Below, piece after piece: positions 1 through 7,336 of a stretch of 64,000 nt of DNA (the stretch's first letter is position 1; each line of letters begins with the position of its first letter). The translations under genes were made by a program, and so were the position numbers. Origin of the DNA: Natronobacterium texcoconense (GTDB lineage: Archaea > Halobacteriota > Halobacteria > Halobacteriales > Natrialbaceae). Below the pieces are notes generated by a model. It ran no database searches. It saw nothing but the letters and a program-made list of their open reading frames with translations, and was not told the origin of the DNA. The DNA lies in contig NZ_FNLC01000001.1 of the NCBI RefSeq assembly GCF_900104065.1, positions 1,364,001-1,428,000 of the forward strand, read 5' to 3'.

Positions 1-49
1 AGCGGAGAACGTCGAAGCACTGCTCGAGTCCGTCGAACATCCCGTCTGA
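1..49 (+). CDS. C-terminal tail of a truncated gene
   Basis: The first complete codon is at base 2 and an open frame runs to a TGA at 47-49, giving the last 15 residues (AENVEALLESVEHPV). The amphipathic, acidic composition fits the end of a haloarchaeal protein. The rest lies outside the window, so no function can be given. Confidence 0.5.
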   Translation, partial: AENVEALLESVEHPV

Positions 50-80
50 CCGGGAAAAGGACGACTGCACGATAGCGGGC

Positions 81-323
81 CTACTCCGGCGTCTCGACGA
101 TGCGTGTCTGGCCCGTCCGCGGATCGATGTGGACACGCCAGGTACTTTCGGCGCTCGTCGCGGGCACGATCCACGTCGACCGCGTCCGCTGGGGCATCGA
201 CGTCACTACCGAGTCACAGCCAGCGTCGTCCAGCACGTCGTAGGCCGTAACCGCAGCCTCCTCTTTGGTCGTGATTGCGGATCCGTCGCCGGTCGTGGTG
301 AGTGGGTCGGTCATGGTGGTCAC
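81..323 (-). CDS. Small PepSY-like hypothetical protein
   Basis: An 80-residue acidic protein, unrecognised by name. Its C-terminal third has a tryptophan and then an HIDPRTGQTRIV segment, which resembles the second half of a PepSY-type fold where a strand-turn-strand follows a charged helix. The N-terminus is threonine-rich with no signal peptide or membrane segment. Start is uncertain: ATG at 323, or an in-frame ATG three codons later at 314. It converges with the truncated gene to its left and lies upstream of the fixX end on the same strand, separated by about 100 bases, so it need not belong to the fix operon. The PepSY resemblance is an inference from a short segment. Confidence 0.6.
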   Translation of the reverse strand: MTTMTDPLTTTGDGSAITTKEEAAVTAYDVLDDAGCDSVVTSMPQRTRSTWIVPATSAESTWRVHIDPRTGQTRIVETPE

Positions 324-420
324 CCTCTGGTCGTACGTATGTGTCTCTCACTCATGAACCGGGGATTCGGTTCCCGGCGAGTGAGAACGGCCTGAACGGG
401 TACAGCCGTCGTACGGCCCG

Positions 421-732
421 TCAGCCGTGTTTGAACGTCATGCCAGCGCCGCGTTCGGGGTACGTCCACACGACGTTGTCGTACTCGCAGGCGAACCGAC
501 AGCTCGAGCACTCGAGACAGTTCTCGTAGGCGATGTGGGGAACGCCGTCCTCTCCCTCGCGCCAGACGTTCGCCGGACAGACGCGTACGCAGTCGTTGGT
601 TTCACACTGCATGCAGACGTCCTCGACTTTCACGTCGAGGTGCGAGTCGCCGGGGTCGTCGTACTTGACAGTGTACAGGCGGTCCTCCATCGAGTCGTTG
701 TCGATCGTCGGTGTCTTGGGTTGTGCGCTCAT
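421..732 (-). CDS. fixX: Ferredoxin-like protein FixX
   Basis: A 103-aa iron-sulfur protein, last gene of a fixABCX operon. Two cysteine quartets are visible: C40-x2-C43-x4-C48-x3-C52 and C72-x2-C75-x2-C78-x3-C82, enough for two [4Fe-4S] clusters. In the FixABCX family this small subunit passes electrons between the ETF flavins, the FixC flavin/quinone site and the ferredoxin partner. Its ATG lies one base beyond the fixC stop, so the two are almost certainly co-translated. Length and order (A-B-C-X) are standard for the family. The pathway role in this organism (electron bifurcation or simple quinone reduction) is inferred, not shown. Confidence 0.92.
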   Translation of the reverse strand: MSAQPKTPTIDNDSMEDRLYTVKYDDPGDSHLDVKVEDVCMQCETNDCVRVCPANVWREGEDGVPHIAYENCLECSSCRFACEYDNVVWTYPERGAGMTFKHG

Positions 733-733
733 C

Positions 734-2083
734 TCAGGTCACCACCTTTCGGTACCGCAAGGCGAGTTTCGCAGCGCCGGTCCAGCCGCCGACGGCATCG
801 AGGACGGCGCTTTTCGCGTTCTCCGCGTGGGTCTCTTTCGGGCTCCGATCCATTCGGAAGTACTCCGTGCTGGCGTCACCGAAGGCCCGTGGCAGGTCCT
901 CGAACAGCAGATCGCGGTCCGATTCGACCGCGTCCATCATCCAGGCGTATCGCTCTAAGTTCTTCACGACGAACGACCCCTCGAGCGCCCTGGGGTAGGC
1001 CCGCAGTTCGCCGAGATCGTCGTCTTCGACTGCGTCGGCGACCGCTTTGCCGGCGTAGTACCCGCTCTCGACGGCCATGTTCGTCCCCTCGAGGTGGACG
1101 CCGTTGTTGAGTACGAGGCCGGCCGCGTCGCCGACGATGGCCGCACCGTCGTGGACGAGGTCGGGGATGCTCTCGGCACCGCCCTCGGGGATAGTCTTCG
1201 CGCTGTACTCGACGGTTCGGGCGTCGCGGAGGAGTGGCGCGACGGCCGGATGGGACTTGAACGCGTTCAGCGTCTCCTCCGGAGACTGATCGTGCGTTGC
1301 GGCGTCCTCGAGCCGGTAGGCGACGCCGACGCTTACCGTGTCCTCGTTGGTGTAGATGAAGCCCCCGCCGAAGGCGTCGCCGACCGCGCCCTCGCCGAAG
1401 TAGTGGTAGGAGACACCCGACTCGTCGGTGAGCCGGAACCGGTCCTCGATGACGCCGTCCCGTTCGGGGAACTCGAGGACTTCCTTGACGCCGACGGCGA
1501 CGTTCTCCCTGGTTTCGGTCGATTTGAGGTTCGCGCCTTCGCTGACCAGGGAATTGCCACCTTCGGCGAGCACGACGTAGGGAGCACGGATCGTGCCGTC
1601 GGGGCGGTCGGTCTCGACGCCGACGATGCGGCCGTTCTCTCGGACCAGTCCGGTCACCGTCGTCGAGGTGACCAGCGTCGTCCCTTCTTCGACGGCTTGC
1701 TCGGCGAACCACTCGTCGAACTGCCCACGGAGGACGGTGTAGGAGTCGTTGTGCGGCTCCTCGTGCCACTCGCCGGGCCGGAGCGAGACTGCGGTCTCGT
1801 CGCGCTCGCTCAGCATGCTGAACCGACGTTCGGCGACGTACCGTTCGACCGGCGCGTCGTCGAAGTCGGTCAGTTCGCGGATCGTCGGCGTGTAGAGGAC
1901 GCCGCCGAAGACGTTCTTGGCTCCCGGCGAGGAGCCGCGTTCGATCAACAGGACGTCGAGTCCGCTGTTCGCCATCGTCAGGGCAGCGGCGCTCCCGGCG
2001 AGGCCGGCGCCGACGACGATGGCGTCGAACTCGTCGTCGTAGTTCGGGTCTGTGACGGTGTCGCTCTCGAGTTCTGGACTCAT
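734..2083 (-). CDS. fixC: FixC: flavoprotein-quinone oxidoreductase
   Basis: A 449-aa FAD-dependent oxidoreductase of the ETF-quinone oxidoreductase/geranylgeranyl-reductase superfamily. The N-terminal dinucleotide-binding motif GAGLAG is at residues 25-30, followed by the acidic strand end LLIERG. A second FAD motif, VGDAAGLV, lies in the C-terminal half. It has no iron-sulfur cluster of its own; the adjacent FixX supplies it, as in other Fix systems. The start ATG overlaps the fixB stop by four bases (ATGA), so translational coupling is likely. Expected role: take electrons from the FixAB flavins and reduce menaquinone at the membrane. Confidence 0.92.
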   Translation of the reverse strand: MSPELESDTVTDPNYDDEFDAIVVGAGLAGSAAALTMANSGLDVLLIERGSSPGAKNVFGGVLYTPTIRELTDFDDAPVERYVAERRFSMLSERDETAVSLRPGEWHEEPHNDSYTVLRGQFDEWFAEQAVEEGTTLVTSTTVTGLVRENGRIVGVETDRPDGTIRAPYVVLAEGGNSLVSEGANLKSTETRENVAVGVKEVLEFPERDGVIEDRFRLTDESGVSYHYFGEGAVGDAFGGGFIYTNEDTVSVGVAYRLEDAATHDQSPEETLNAFKSHPAVAPLLRDARTVEYSAKTIPEGGAESIPDLVHDGAAIVGDAAGLVLNNGVHLEGTNMAVESGYYAGKAVADAVEDDDLGELRAYPRALEGSFVVKNLERYAWMMDAVESDRDLLFEDLPRAFGDASTEYFRMDRSPKETHAENAKSAVLDAVGGWTGAAKLALRYRKVVT

Positions 2084-3114
2084 TGTACCACCTCCTGTGG
2101 CTCGGCCTCGACCCTGTCCGCGAGCGCGGGACAGGCCTCGAAGAGGTCGGCCACGATGCCGTAATCGGCGTGCTCGAAGATCGGTGCGTTCGGGTCGTTG
2201 TTGATCGCGACGACGGTCTCGCTCTTGTTCATCCCCTCGAGGTGCTGGACCGCGCCGCTGATGCCGACGGCGACGTAGAGTTCGGGCCGGACGGTCTTGC
2301 CGGTCTGTCCGACCTGTCGGGCACCGTCGACCCAGCCCTCGTCGACTGCGGCGCGACTCGCCGCGAGTTCGGCGTCCAGGGCCTCCGCAAGCTCGAGTGC
2401 CGGCTCCAGGTCGCCGTCGATACCGTGGCCGACGGCGACGATCCGGTCGGCCTCCGTGATGTCGGCTGTGTCGCCGACCTCGCGCTCGACGACCTCGCTG
2501 ATGCAGTCGGCTTCCTCGACGACCACGTCAGCCTCGACGACCTCGCCGTCGGCCTCGTCTTCGGGCTCGGCGGCCTCGAAGACGCCAGGACGGATCGTCG
2601 CCATCTGCGGACGGTGTTCCTCACAGAGGATCGTGGCGAGGACGTCCCCGCCGAACGCGGGCCGTCGGGCCTCGAGCAGGCCGTCGTCGTCGACCCCGAG
2701 TTCGGTGACGTCGGCGGTCAGCCCGGCGTGGGCCGGCACCGCGACGCGGCCCGCGAAGTCCCGGCCAGTGTGAGTTCCGCCGATGAGGACGATCGAGGGC
2801 TTGCGCTCCTCGACCATCGCCCGGAACTGCTCGCCGTAGGGGTCGGCGCGGTAGGGCTCGAACACCGGATCGTCGGCGACGAGCACCCGGTCGGCACCCC
2901 GTTCGAGGGCTTCCTCGGCGACGTCGTCTAGCTCCTCGCCGATCGTCAGGGCGACGAGGTCGTCGCCCAGTTCGTCGGCCAGCCCCTTCGCCTCGCTGAG
3001 TAGCTCCCAGGAGACAGGCATTACGTCGCCGTCGTGTTCTTCGATGAACACCCAGACGTCGTCGTACTCGTCGACGTCGACGACGCCATTCTCGAGTGCT
3101 TCGTCGTCGCTCAT
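2080..3114 (-). CDS. fixB: Electron transfer flavoprotein alpha subunit FixB
   Basis: A 344-aa ETF alpha subunit. The C-terminal FAD domain is clear ([15 protein letters not shown], then [19 protein letters not shown]), which is the ETF-alpha signature around the isoalloxazine and the ribityl chain. The N-terminal ETF domain precedes it. A very acidic stretch lies between them, near residues 175-200, typical of halophilic linkers. It overlaps fixA upstream and fixC downstream by four bases each. With FixA it forms the flavin heterodimer that accepts electrons, most likely from NADH. Confidence 0.93.
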   Translation of the reverse strand: MSDDEALENGVVDVDEYDDVWVFIEEHDGDVMPVSWELLSEAKGLADELGDDLVALTIGEELDDVAEEALERGADRVLVADDPVFEPYRADPYGEQFRAMVEERKPSIVLIGGTHTGRDFAGRVAVPAHAGLTADVTELGVDDDGLLEARRPAFGGDVLATILCEEHRPQMATIRPGVFEAAEPEDEADGEVVEADVVVEEADCISEVVEREVGDTADITEADRIVAVGHGIDGDLEPALELAEALDAELAASRAAVDEGWVDGARQVGQTGKTVRPELYVAVGISGAVQHLEGMNKSETVVAINNDPNAPIFEHADYGIVADLFEACPALADRVEAEPQEVVQ

Positions 3115-3887
3115 ACTATCACCTCCTCGATCGAGTCGGCAAGGTCGTCGACCTCGTCGACCACCTCGCTCTTGCGCTCGACGGGATCGACCGTCTCCAT
3201 CCCGCCGACGGACGTCGGCGAAACCTCGAGGCCGACCTCGTCTTCGATCTCCAGTTCTTCGGCGTCCCAGACCGTCGGCTCGAAGTCGTTCTCGCCGTAG
3301 ATCTTGCGGTGCAGCGGTGCGGGACGGGGCTCGAACTCGCCGTAGGCGGCCGCGACGACCACTGGCAGGTCAGCAGCGACGACCTCGTGACCGCCCTCGA
3401 CGTCGCGTCTGGCGACGAGACGATCTTCCTCGGGCCGGGCGTCGACCTCCTCCGCGTAGGTCAGTTGCGCCCAGCCATTGTGCGCTGCGATGCCCGGCGG
3501 TACCTGGCCCGTCGAGGAGTCGGTCGTCTCCTCGCCACAGACGACCACGTCGGCCTCGAGCGCCTCAGCGGTCCGTGCGAGCGTGAGACTCGTCGGCCAG
3601 GTGTCGCTGCCTCCGAACGCCCGGTCCGAGACCAGCACGGCGTCGTCACACCCCATCGCGACGGCCTCCTCGAGGACGCTCACGGCGTTTGGCGGCCCCA
3701 TACTCATCGCGATCACCTCGCCGTCGACCTGATCGCGGATCCTGAAGGCGGCCTCGAGCGCCTCCCGGTCCGGCCCGTTCATCACCGCGGGCGCGCTCGC
3801 CCGGTCGAGCCGACCCGTATCGGGATCGATACCGACCTCGGCCGCGTCGGGAACCTGTTTGACCCCGACAGCTATTGTCCATGTCAT
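3111..3887 (-). CDS. fixA: Electron transfer flavoprotein beta subunit FixA
   Basis: A 258-aa ETF beta subunit and the first gene of the operon. Family features include the N-terminal KQVPD motif, the VVCGEETTDSSTGQVPP segment that forms the nucleotide site, and the C-terminal recognition region. In bifurcating ETFs the D-x-STGQV loop holds a second FAD rather than AMP; which is bound here cannot be told by eye. The ATG at 3887 is preceded by a good TATA element about 43 bases upstream, fitting a short leader. The other three fix genes follow without gaps. Confidence 0.93.
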   Translation of the reverse strand: MTWTIAVGVKQVPDAAEVGIDPDTGRLDRASAPAVMNGPDREALEAAFRIRDQVDGEVIAMSMGPPNAVSVLEEAVAMGCDDAVLVSDRAFGGSDTWPTSLTLARTAEALEADVVVCGEETTDSSTGQVPPGIAAHNGWAQLTYAEEVDARPEEDRLVARRDVEGGHEVVAADLPVVVAAAYGEFEPRPAPLHRKIYGENDFEPTVWDAEELEIEDEVGLEVSPTSVGGMETVDPVERKSEVVDEVDDLADSIEEVIV

Positions 3888-3927
3888 GGTCTCGTCACAC
3901 CTCGAGATTGGCCGACCGACGAAATGG

Positions 3928-3934
3928 TTTATAA
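3928..3934 (-). promoter_or_regulatory. TATA box of the fixABCX operon
   Basis: On the minus strand the sequence reads TTATAAA, with AT-rich flanks in GC-rich surroundings. It ends 41 bases before the fixA ATG at 3887, which predicts transcription starting about 15 bases ahead of the start codon. A second AT-rich block (TATATAAAC on the minus strand, about 3979-3987) lies further upstream and could be an alternative start. Confidence 0.65.
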
Positions 3935-4040
3935 TGACTTTTCCAACCGCTCGGGAAGTTCCTTCACTGGTTCAGGTGTTTATATATCTATCTCGGCACG
4001 ATCTCCGCCGATTCGCCGGAGATGGGGACGACAGGCCGTA

Positions 4041-5009
4041 TCAGGCGGGTTGAGACCGGGCCGCCCGCTGTCGGTTGATCGTCCCGATCAGATCGGTGAT
4101 CGCAACGGCGACGTCGCGGAACGGATCGTCCGTTCGAGACGACCGTCGGTCGGTCCGTGGCGACTCGAGCGGGACCGTCCCGAGATACGGACACGACAGA
4201 TCGAAATCCGTGAGATCGTACGCAAGCGCGTGACTTCGGTCGGGCTCGCGGTCCTCGTAGGTACCGAGCGCGCCGACTACCTCCGTCTCGAGGGACAGCG
4301 TCCGGACGGCGGTTCGAACCGGCACCGATTCCGTCTCGACTGCTCCGAGGGCGACAGTTCCTCGCGTCGGGAGCCGATCCAGAACGGTACTGCGAACGGC
4401 TGGGGCCGAGGAAGGCAGCGCCACGAGCAGGTAATCGAGACCACCCCACTCGAGGCGGTCACGGACCTGCGGAAGCAGGAGGGAGACTACGGCGTCTCCC
4501 GACGGCATCGCTCCATCCCGGGGGAGGAGGGGGCCGAGTCGGACGGCGGAGACGTTTCGCCTCGTCACGGGGACGATCGGATCGCTCGAGAGATCCGGCG
4601 GATCGACGGCGTCGAGCCAGGTCTCCACGCCCGTCTCGAGGCGGAAGTCGAAGACGCCGACGCGTGCGCCGAGCGTCGCGAGTGCCGTCGCCAGCGCACC
4701 GGTGACGACACCTGTCCCGTCGTCAGCGGTCGTCCCGCCGACCGCGATCACGTTTCTGACGCCAGGGATGCCGTCACGCTCCGGGTTGGCGTGTATCCGC
4801 GGTACAAGTCCCATCCCGCGACAGAGTGCTCGGATCTCGTCGCACATCTCCCACTCGGACGGGGAGAAGGGCGCGTTGAACGCCACCGAGACGAACGCCT
4901 CGTCCCCGGCGACGGTCACGCCGGTGACGAGCCCCAGCGAGACGACGTCGTCGTCCAGTTCCGGATCCTCGACCGCACGGAGTCGCTCCCGCAGTTTGTC
5001 TCGTGTCAT
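4041..5009 (-). CDS. Divergent Mrp/ApbC-like protein with a decayed P-loop
   Basis: A 322-aa protein with the layout of Mrp/ApbC iron-sulfur carrier ATPases. A MIP18/DUF59 domain occupies residues 1-80 (VEDPELDDDVVSLGLV), followed by a MinD/Mrp-type Rossmann domain. Canonical Mrp proteins have GKGGVGKST here; this one has GGTTADDGTG at 91-100, with no lysine or following serine/threonine pair. The next motif, normally D-x-D, reads FDFRLE at 120-125. Only a single cysteine (CPYLG) remains near the C-terminus where Mrp usually has CxxC. The fold is therefore recognisable, but ATP hydrolysis and cluster binding in the usual way look unlikely. It lies 153 bases upstream of fixA on the same strand with a promoter between them. 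Confidence 0.75.
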   Translation of the reverse strand: MTRDKLRERLRAVEDPELDDDVVSLGLVTGVTVAGDEAFVSVAFNAPFSPSEWEMCDEIRALCRGMGLVPRIHANPERDGIPGVRNVIAVGGTTADDGTGVVTGALATALATLGARVGVFDFRLETGVETWLDAVDPPDLSSDPIVPVTRRNVSAVRLGPLLPRDGAMPSGDAVVSLLLPQVRDRLEWGGLDYLLVALPSSAPAVRSTVLDRLPTRGTVALGAVETESVPVRTAVRTLSLETEVVGALGTYEDREPDRSHALAYDLTDFDLSCPYLGTVPLESPRTDRRSSRTDDPFRDVAVAITDLIGTINRQRAARSQPA

Positions 5010-5144
5010 CGTATCAGCCGGGACCGGGATCCCGTACCTGAGACGTCTCGTTCTCGCGCGAAAGTCGTCGTCTCGATTCCCGTGGTATGAAAGCGACGGT
5101 GAACACGTTCAGCCGGTCCCCACGAATCAGGAACGGGGCTGCTG

Positions 5145-5150
5145 TTATAC
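5145..5150 (+). promoter_or_regulatory. TATA box of the first NarO-like regulator
   Basis: TTATAC about 28 bases before the ATG at 5176. The spacing predicts a leaderless transcript and supports that start over the longer open frame that reaches further upstream. Confidence 0.55.
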
Positions 5151-5175
5151 CGCACTCCGGTGCGTCGTATCGAGT

Positions 5176-5784
5176 ATGACCGGCGAGTCAGCACAGTCGG
5201 ACGTGACGCCACTTCGAGCGACGCTCGAGGTCACCCCCGACGAGAACTCCCAATGTCCCGTCGTGTCGACGACACCGAACGCGACGGCGATCAGACAGAG
5301 CGTCTCCGAAAGCGAAATCTGTCACAGCGAACTGACGGTCGACGGCGACGACGGCCGCGAGCGCCGATACGTCTCGGAACGGGTCCGCGAGGGATGTATC
5401 TGTGAACGGCTCTTCCAGTTCGACTGCGTTTTCGACGTCGAAAGCGTCCAGGACGGGTCGTTGCACATCTTCCTCGTCGTCGAAGACCGGACGCTACTGA
5501 GCCGGATCGTCGACTCGCTCGAGGAAATCGGAGCGAACGTGCGGTTACGTCGGCTCTCGCACCTGGCAGGCGACGAGGAGACGACGCTCGAGATCGATGC
5601 GGCAAGCGTCACCGAGAAACAGCGCGAAGCAGTCGAACTCGCCGTCGAACGCGGCTACTACGGACGGCCTCGCGAGGCGACGCTCGACGACCTGGCCGAC
5701 GAACTCGAGATCTCGAACTCCGCCGTCTCCCAGCGACTCAATGCGGTCGAAAAGACGTTGATACAGTCGTTCAGCGAACGGTAA
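5176..5784 (+). CDS. NarO-like HTH-10 redox regulator, copy 1
   Basis: A 202-aa regulator of the bacterio-opsin-activator (HTH-10) family. The C-terminal helix-turn-helix is clear at about residues 148-200 (TEKQREAVELAVERGYY, then LADELEISNSAVSQRL). Ahead of it is a cysteine set: C27, C49, and C74-I-C76-x7-C84. This matches the C-Xn-C-X-C-X7-C signature reported for the Haloferax NarO regulator of anaerobic respiration, where it is thought to sense oxygen or redox state. The start was chosen from the TATA spacing. A paralogue follows within 100 bases on the same strand, and haem genes lie beyond it. That it senses redox state is inferred from the motif; its target genes are unknown. Confidence 0.85.
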   Translation: MTGESAQSDVTPLRATLEVTPDENSQCPVVSTTPNATAIRQSVSESEICHSELTVDGDDGRERRYVSERVREGCICERLFQFDCVFDVESVQDGSLHIFLVVEDRTLLSRIVDSLEEIGANVRLRRLSHLAGDEETTLEIDAASVTEKQREAVELAVERGYYGRPREATLDDLADELEISNSAVSQRLNAVEKTLIQSFSER

Positions 5785-5840
5785 CTGTCCCGGCGTCGAT
5801 CGATCCGCCCGTTCCCAGCGAGTGGGTATTCCCCGCCAGA

Positions 5841-5848
5841 ATTTATTG
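5841..5848 (+). promoter_or_regulatory. TATA box of the second NarO-like regulator
   Basis: ATTTATTG lies about 28 bases before the ATG at 5873, which predicts a leaderless mRNA. This separates the second regulator from the first as its own transcription unit. Confidence 0.55.
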
Positions 5849-5872
5849 GCCCAATCCCAAGGTCGCGACATC

Positions 5873-6520
5873 ATGCCGGTACGAGGTCCCGATCGCGATT
5901 CCGATACCTCCTCGGACGACTACCTCCGAGCCCAGTTCCGGATCGAACCACATGCTGGGGCAGGCTGTCCGGTACTGGATGCAGGCGAACATGGCAGTGA
6001 CGTCAGTCAAGACCTTCGGCATGGAACGACTAGCTGTGATGGCGACTGTGAGTGTCGGTCGGAGGTCACCGACAGAACCGACGGGGAAGCCACGTACATC
6101 CGTACGGACGTCACCGACCGGTGTGTCTGCCCAGTCTTCCAGCAGCACGATTGTATCGCGTCGATCGAGGGCGTCGAAGACGGCTGCCTCTCCGTCTCGA
6201 TCACGACGCCGACGCGGTCCGAACTCGAGGCGATCGTCGGCGACCTCCGCGAGACCGGTGCAACGATCCATCTCGAACGAATCGAGGGGGCCGGAGACGC
6301 CGCCAGTACCGACAGTCACGCCATCGAGATCGATACCGCCAACCTCACCGAAAAACAGCGCGAAGCCGTCGTCGCTGCGGTCGAATCGGGCTACTACGAG
6401 ACGCCACGCAGGGCAGCTCTCGACGATCTGGCCGACCAACTCGAGGTGTCGAAATCCGCCGTCTCCCAGCGGCTCAACGCCGTCGAATCGAAACTCGTCA
6501 CGTCGCTGGTGTACGGATAG
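5873..6520 (+). CDS. NarO-like HTH-10 redox regulator, copy 2
   Basis: A 215-aa paralogue of the preceding gene, with the same order of parts. The cysteines are C32 (in GCPVLD, matching QCPVVS in copy 1), C55, C59, C61 and C84-V-C86-x7-C94. The HTH-10 domain is at about residues 160-212 (TEKQREAVVAAVESGYY, then LADQLEVSKSAVSQRL). Copy 2 has two extra cysteines (C-x3-C-x-C at 55-61), so its metal site may differ. The two copies are clearly related but not near-identical, suggesting an old tandem duplication with possible division of labour. Start chosen from the TATA position. Role inferred as redox- or oxygen-responsive transcription control. Confidence 0.85.
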   Translation: MPVRGPDRDSDTSSDDYLRAQFRIEPHAGAGCPVLDAGEHGSDVSQDLRHGTTSCDGDCECRSEVTDRTDGEATYIRTDVTDRCVCPVFQQHDCIASIEGVEDGCLSVSITTPTRSELEAIVGDLRETGATIHLERIEGAGDAASTDSHAIEIDTANLTEKQREAVVAAVESGYYETPRRAALDDLADQLEVSKSAVSQRLNAVESKLVTSLVYG

Positions 6521-6630
6521 CAACAGTCCGTCCGATTCGGTCGCACCGAATAGCCCCGCCGCCCGTCTGCTTATAAATCCGTGTAGTATAGAGCAGTATC
6601 CACTTCGCCGACACCGACGTTGATTACAGT

Positions 6631-6987
6631 ATGAGCTCCGAGAAACGTTCTGACTGGAACGACAGGACCGTCTTCGATGACCGCCCGGGACAGGCCGGCA
6701 GCGAAGCGGCCTGTTACTGTGAGATCCAGTACGAATTCGACTACGGTATCGCCGACCACCGCCCCGAACACGAAAGCTGGCTGTTCGACTGGAGTCTCGC
6801 ATGTCTCGCACTCGAGTCGATCAGGGACGTCGTGGTCGATCGGTTCGAAGACGGCCGAACGATGACCGTCTCGATCAGGATCGAGGTCCGCGACCAGTGT
6901 TCGTCGATGCTCGAGGACGAGGAGTTTACGGCGCTGCTCGATCGGCTGGAAGGGTGGGTCGGACACTACACGCTCCGATTCGAATAG
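6631..6987 (+). CDS. Small acidic CxC protein, function unknown
   Basis: A 118-aa protein I do not recognise. Near residues 28-30 it has a CYC motif, echoing the CxC of the two regulators just upstream, with further single cysteines later (SLACLAL and DQCSSM). The middle and C-terminal parts look like an alpha/beta output-type fold (helix SLACLALESIRDVVVDRF, strand TMTVSIRIEV), loosely like haloarchaeal output domains, but no family can be named. TATA-like TTATAAATC lies at 6571-6579, giving a leader of roughly 30 bases. It is co-oriented with the regulators and the haem genes that follow. Confidence 0.65.
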   Translation: MSSEKRSDWNDRTVFDDRPGQAGSEAACYCEIQYEFDYGIADHRPEHESWLFDWSLACLALESIRDVVVDRFEDGRTMTVSIRIEVRDQCSSMLEDEEFTALLDRLEGWVGHYTLRFE

Positions 6988-7278
6988 GTCGACGGCGTCT
7001 ATTTCCTGGTAGCGGCTGTCTCGGCTGGTCCCGTCGGCGACCGCGAACCGAACGGTCGAACACCGTCACGTCGATCTCTACCAGGTGGAGTCAGCGCGGC
7101 CGTCCGTTCGCTACCCGACACCATCCTATCTATTATTCATCATACCTGCAAAACCGATAATTTTGGTTAGATACGGCGACATCCGGTAGATCGAGTCGTC
7201 CATCGGCGACGTACCGATCTCCCGCGACCGAATCGCCACAACGGAATCGTTATGACACTGAGTTGGCAACGTCCGACA
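6988..7278 (+). other. Intergenic region with no gene seen
   Basis: About 290 bases between the small CxC protein and the hemG leader. An AT-rich stretch lies at about 7125-7170 (near TATTATTCATCATACC and GATAATTTTGG), which could hold terminator or promoter elements. A weak TATA-like TTATGA lies at 7250-7255. No convincing ORF or RNA fold was seen. Confidence 0.4.
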
Positions 7279-7335
7279 ATGGATACGCGAACCGGGACAG
7301 GGAACGACGGGCGGTCGAACGGGGCGAGATACTGA
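7279..7335 (+). CDS. Possible 18-aa leader peptide ahead of hemG
   Basis: A short open frame, ATG at 7279 to TGA at 7333-7335, encodes MDTRTGTGNDGRSNGARY and ends one base before the hemG ATG. A weak TATA-like TTATGA about 27 bases upstream of its ATG would make this ORF, not hemG, the leaderless start of the transcript. That arrangement would allow re-initiation or coupled translation of hemG. Only position and spacing support it; the peptide has no recognisable motif. Confidence 0.35.
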   Translation: MDTRTGTGNDGRSNGARY

Positions 7336-7336
7336 G

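Noticed and set aside
3096-5090. Long open frame on the plus strand opposite fixA and the Mrp-like gene
   Set aside because: Its translation is rich in R, D, G and V with no domain, and it covers two well-supported minus-strand genes and the fix promoter. In GC-rich halophile genes the antisense frame is often open by chance.
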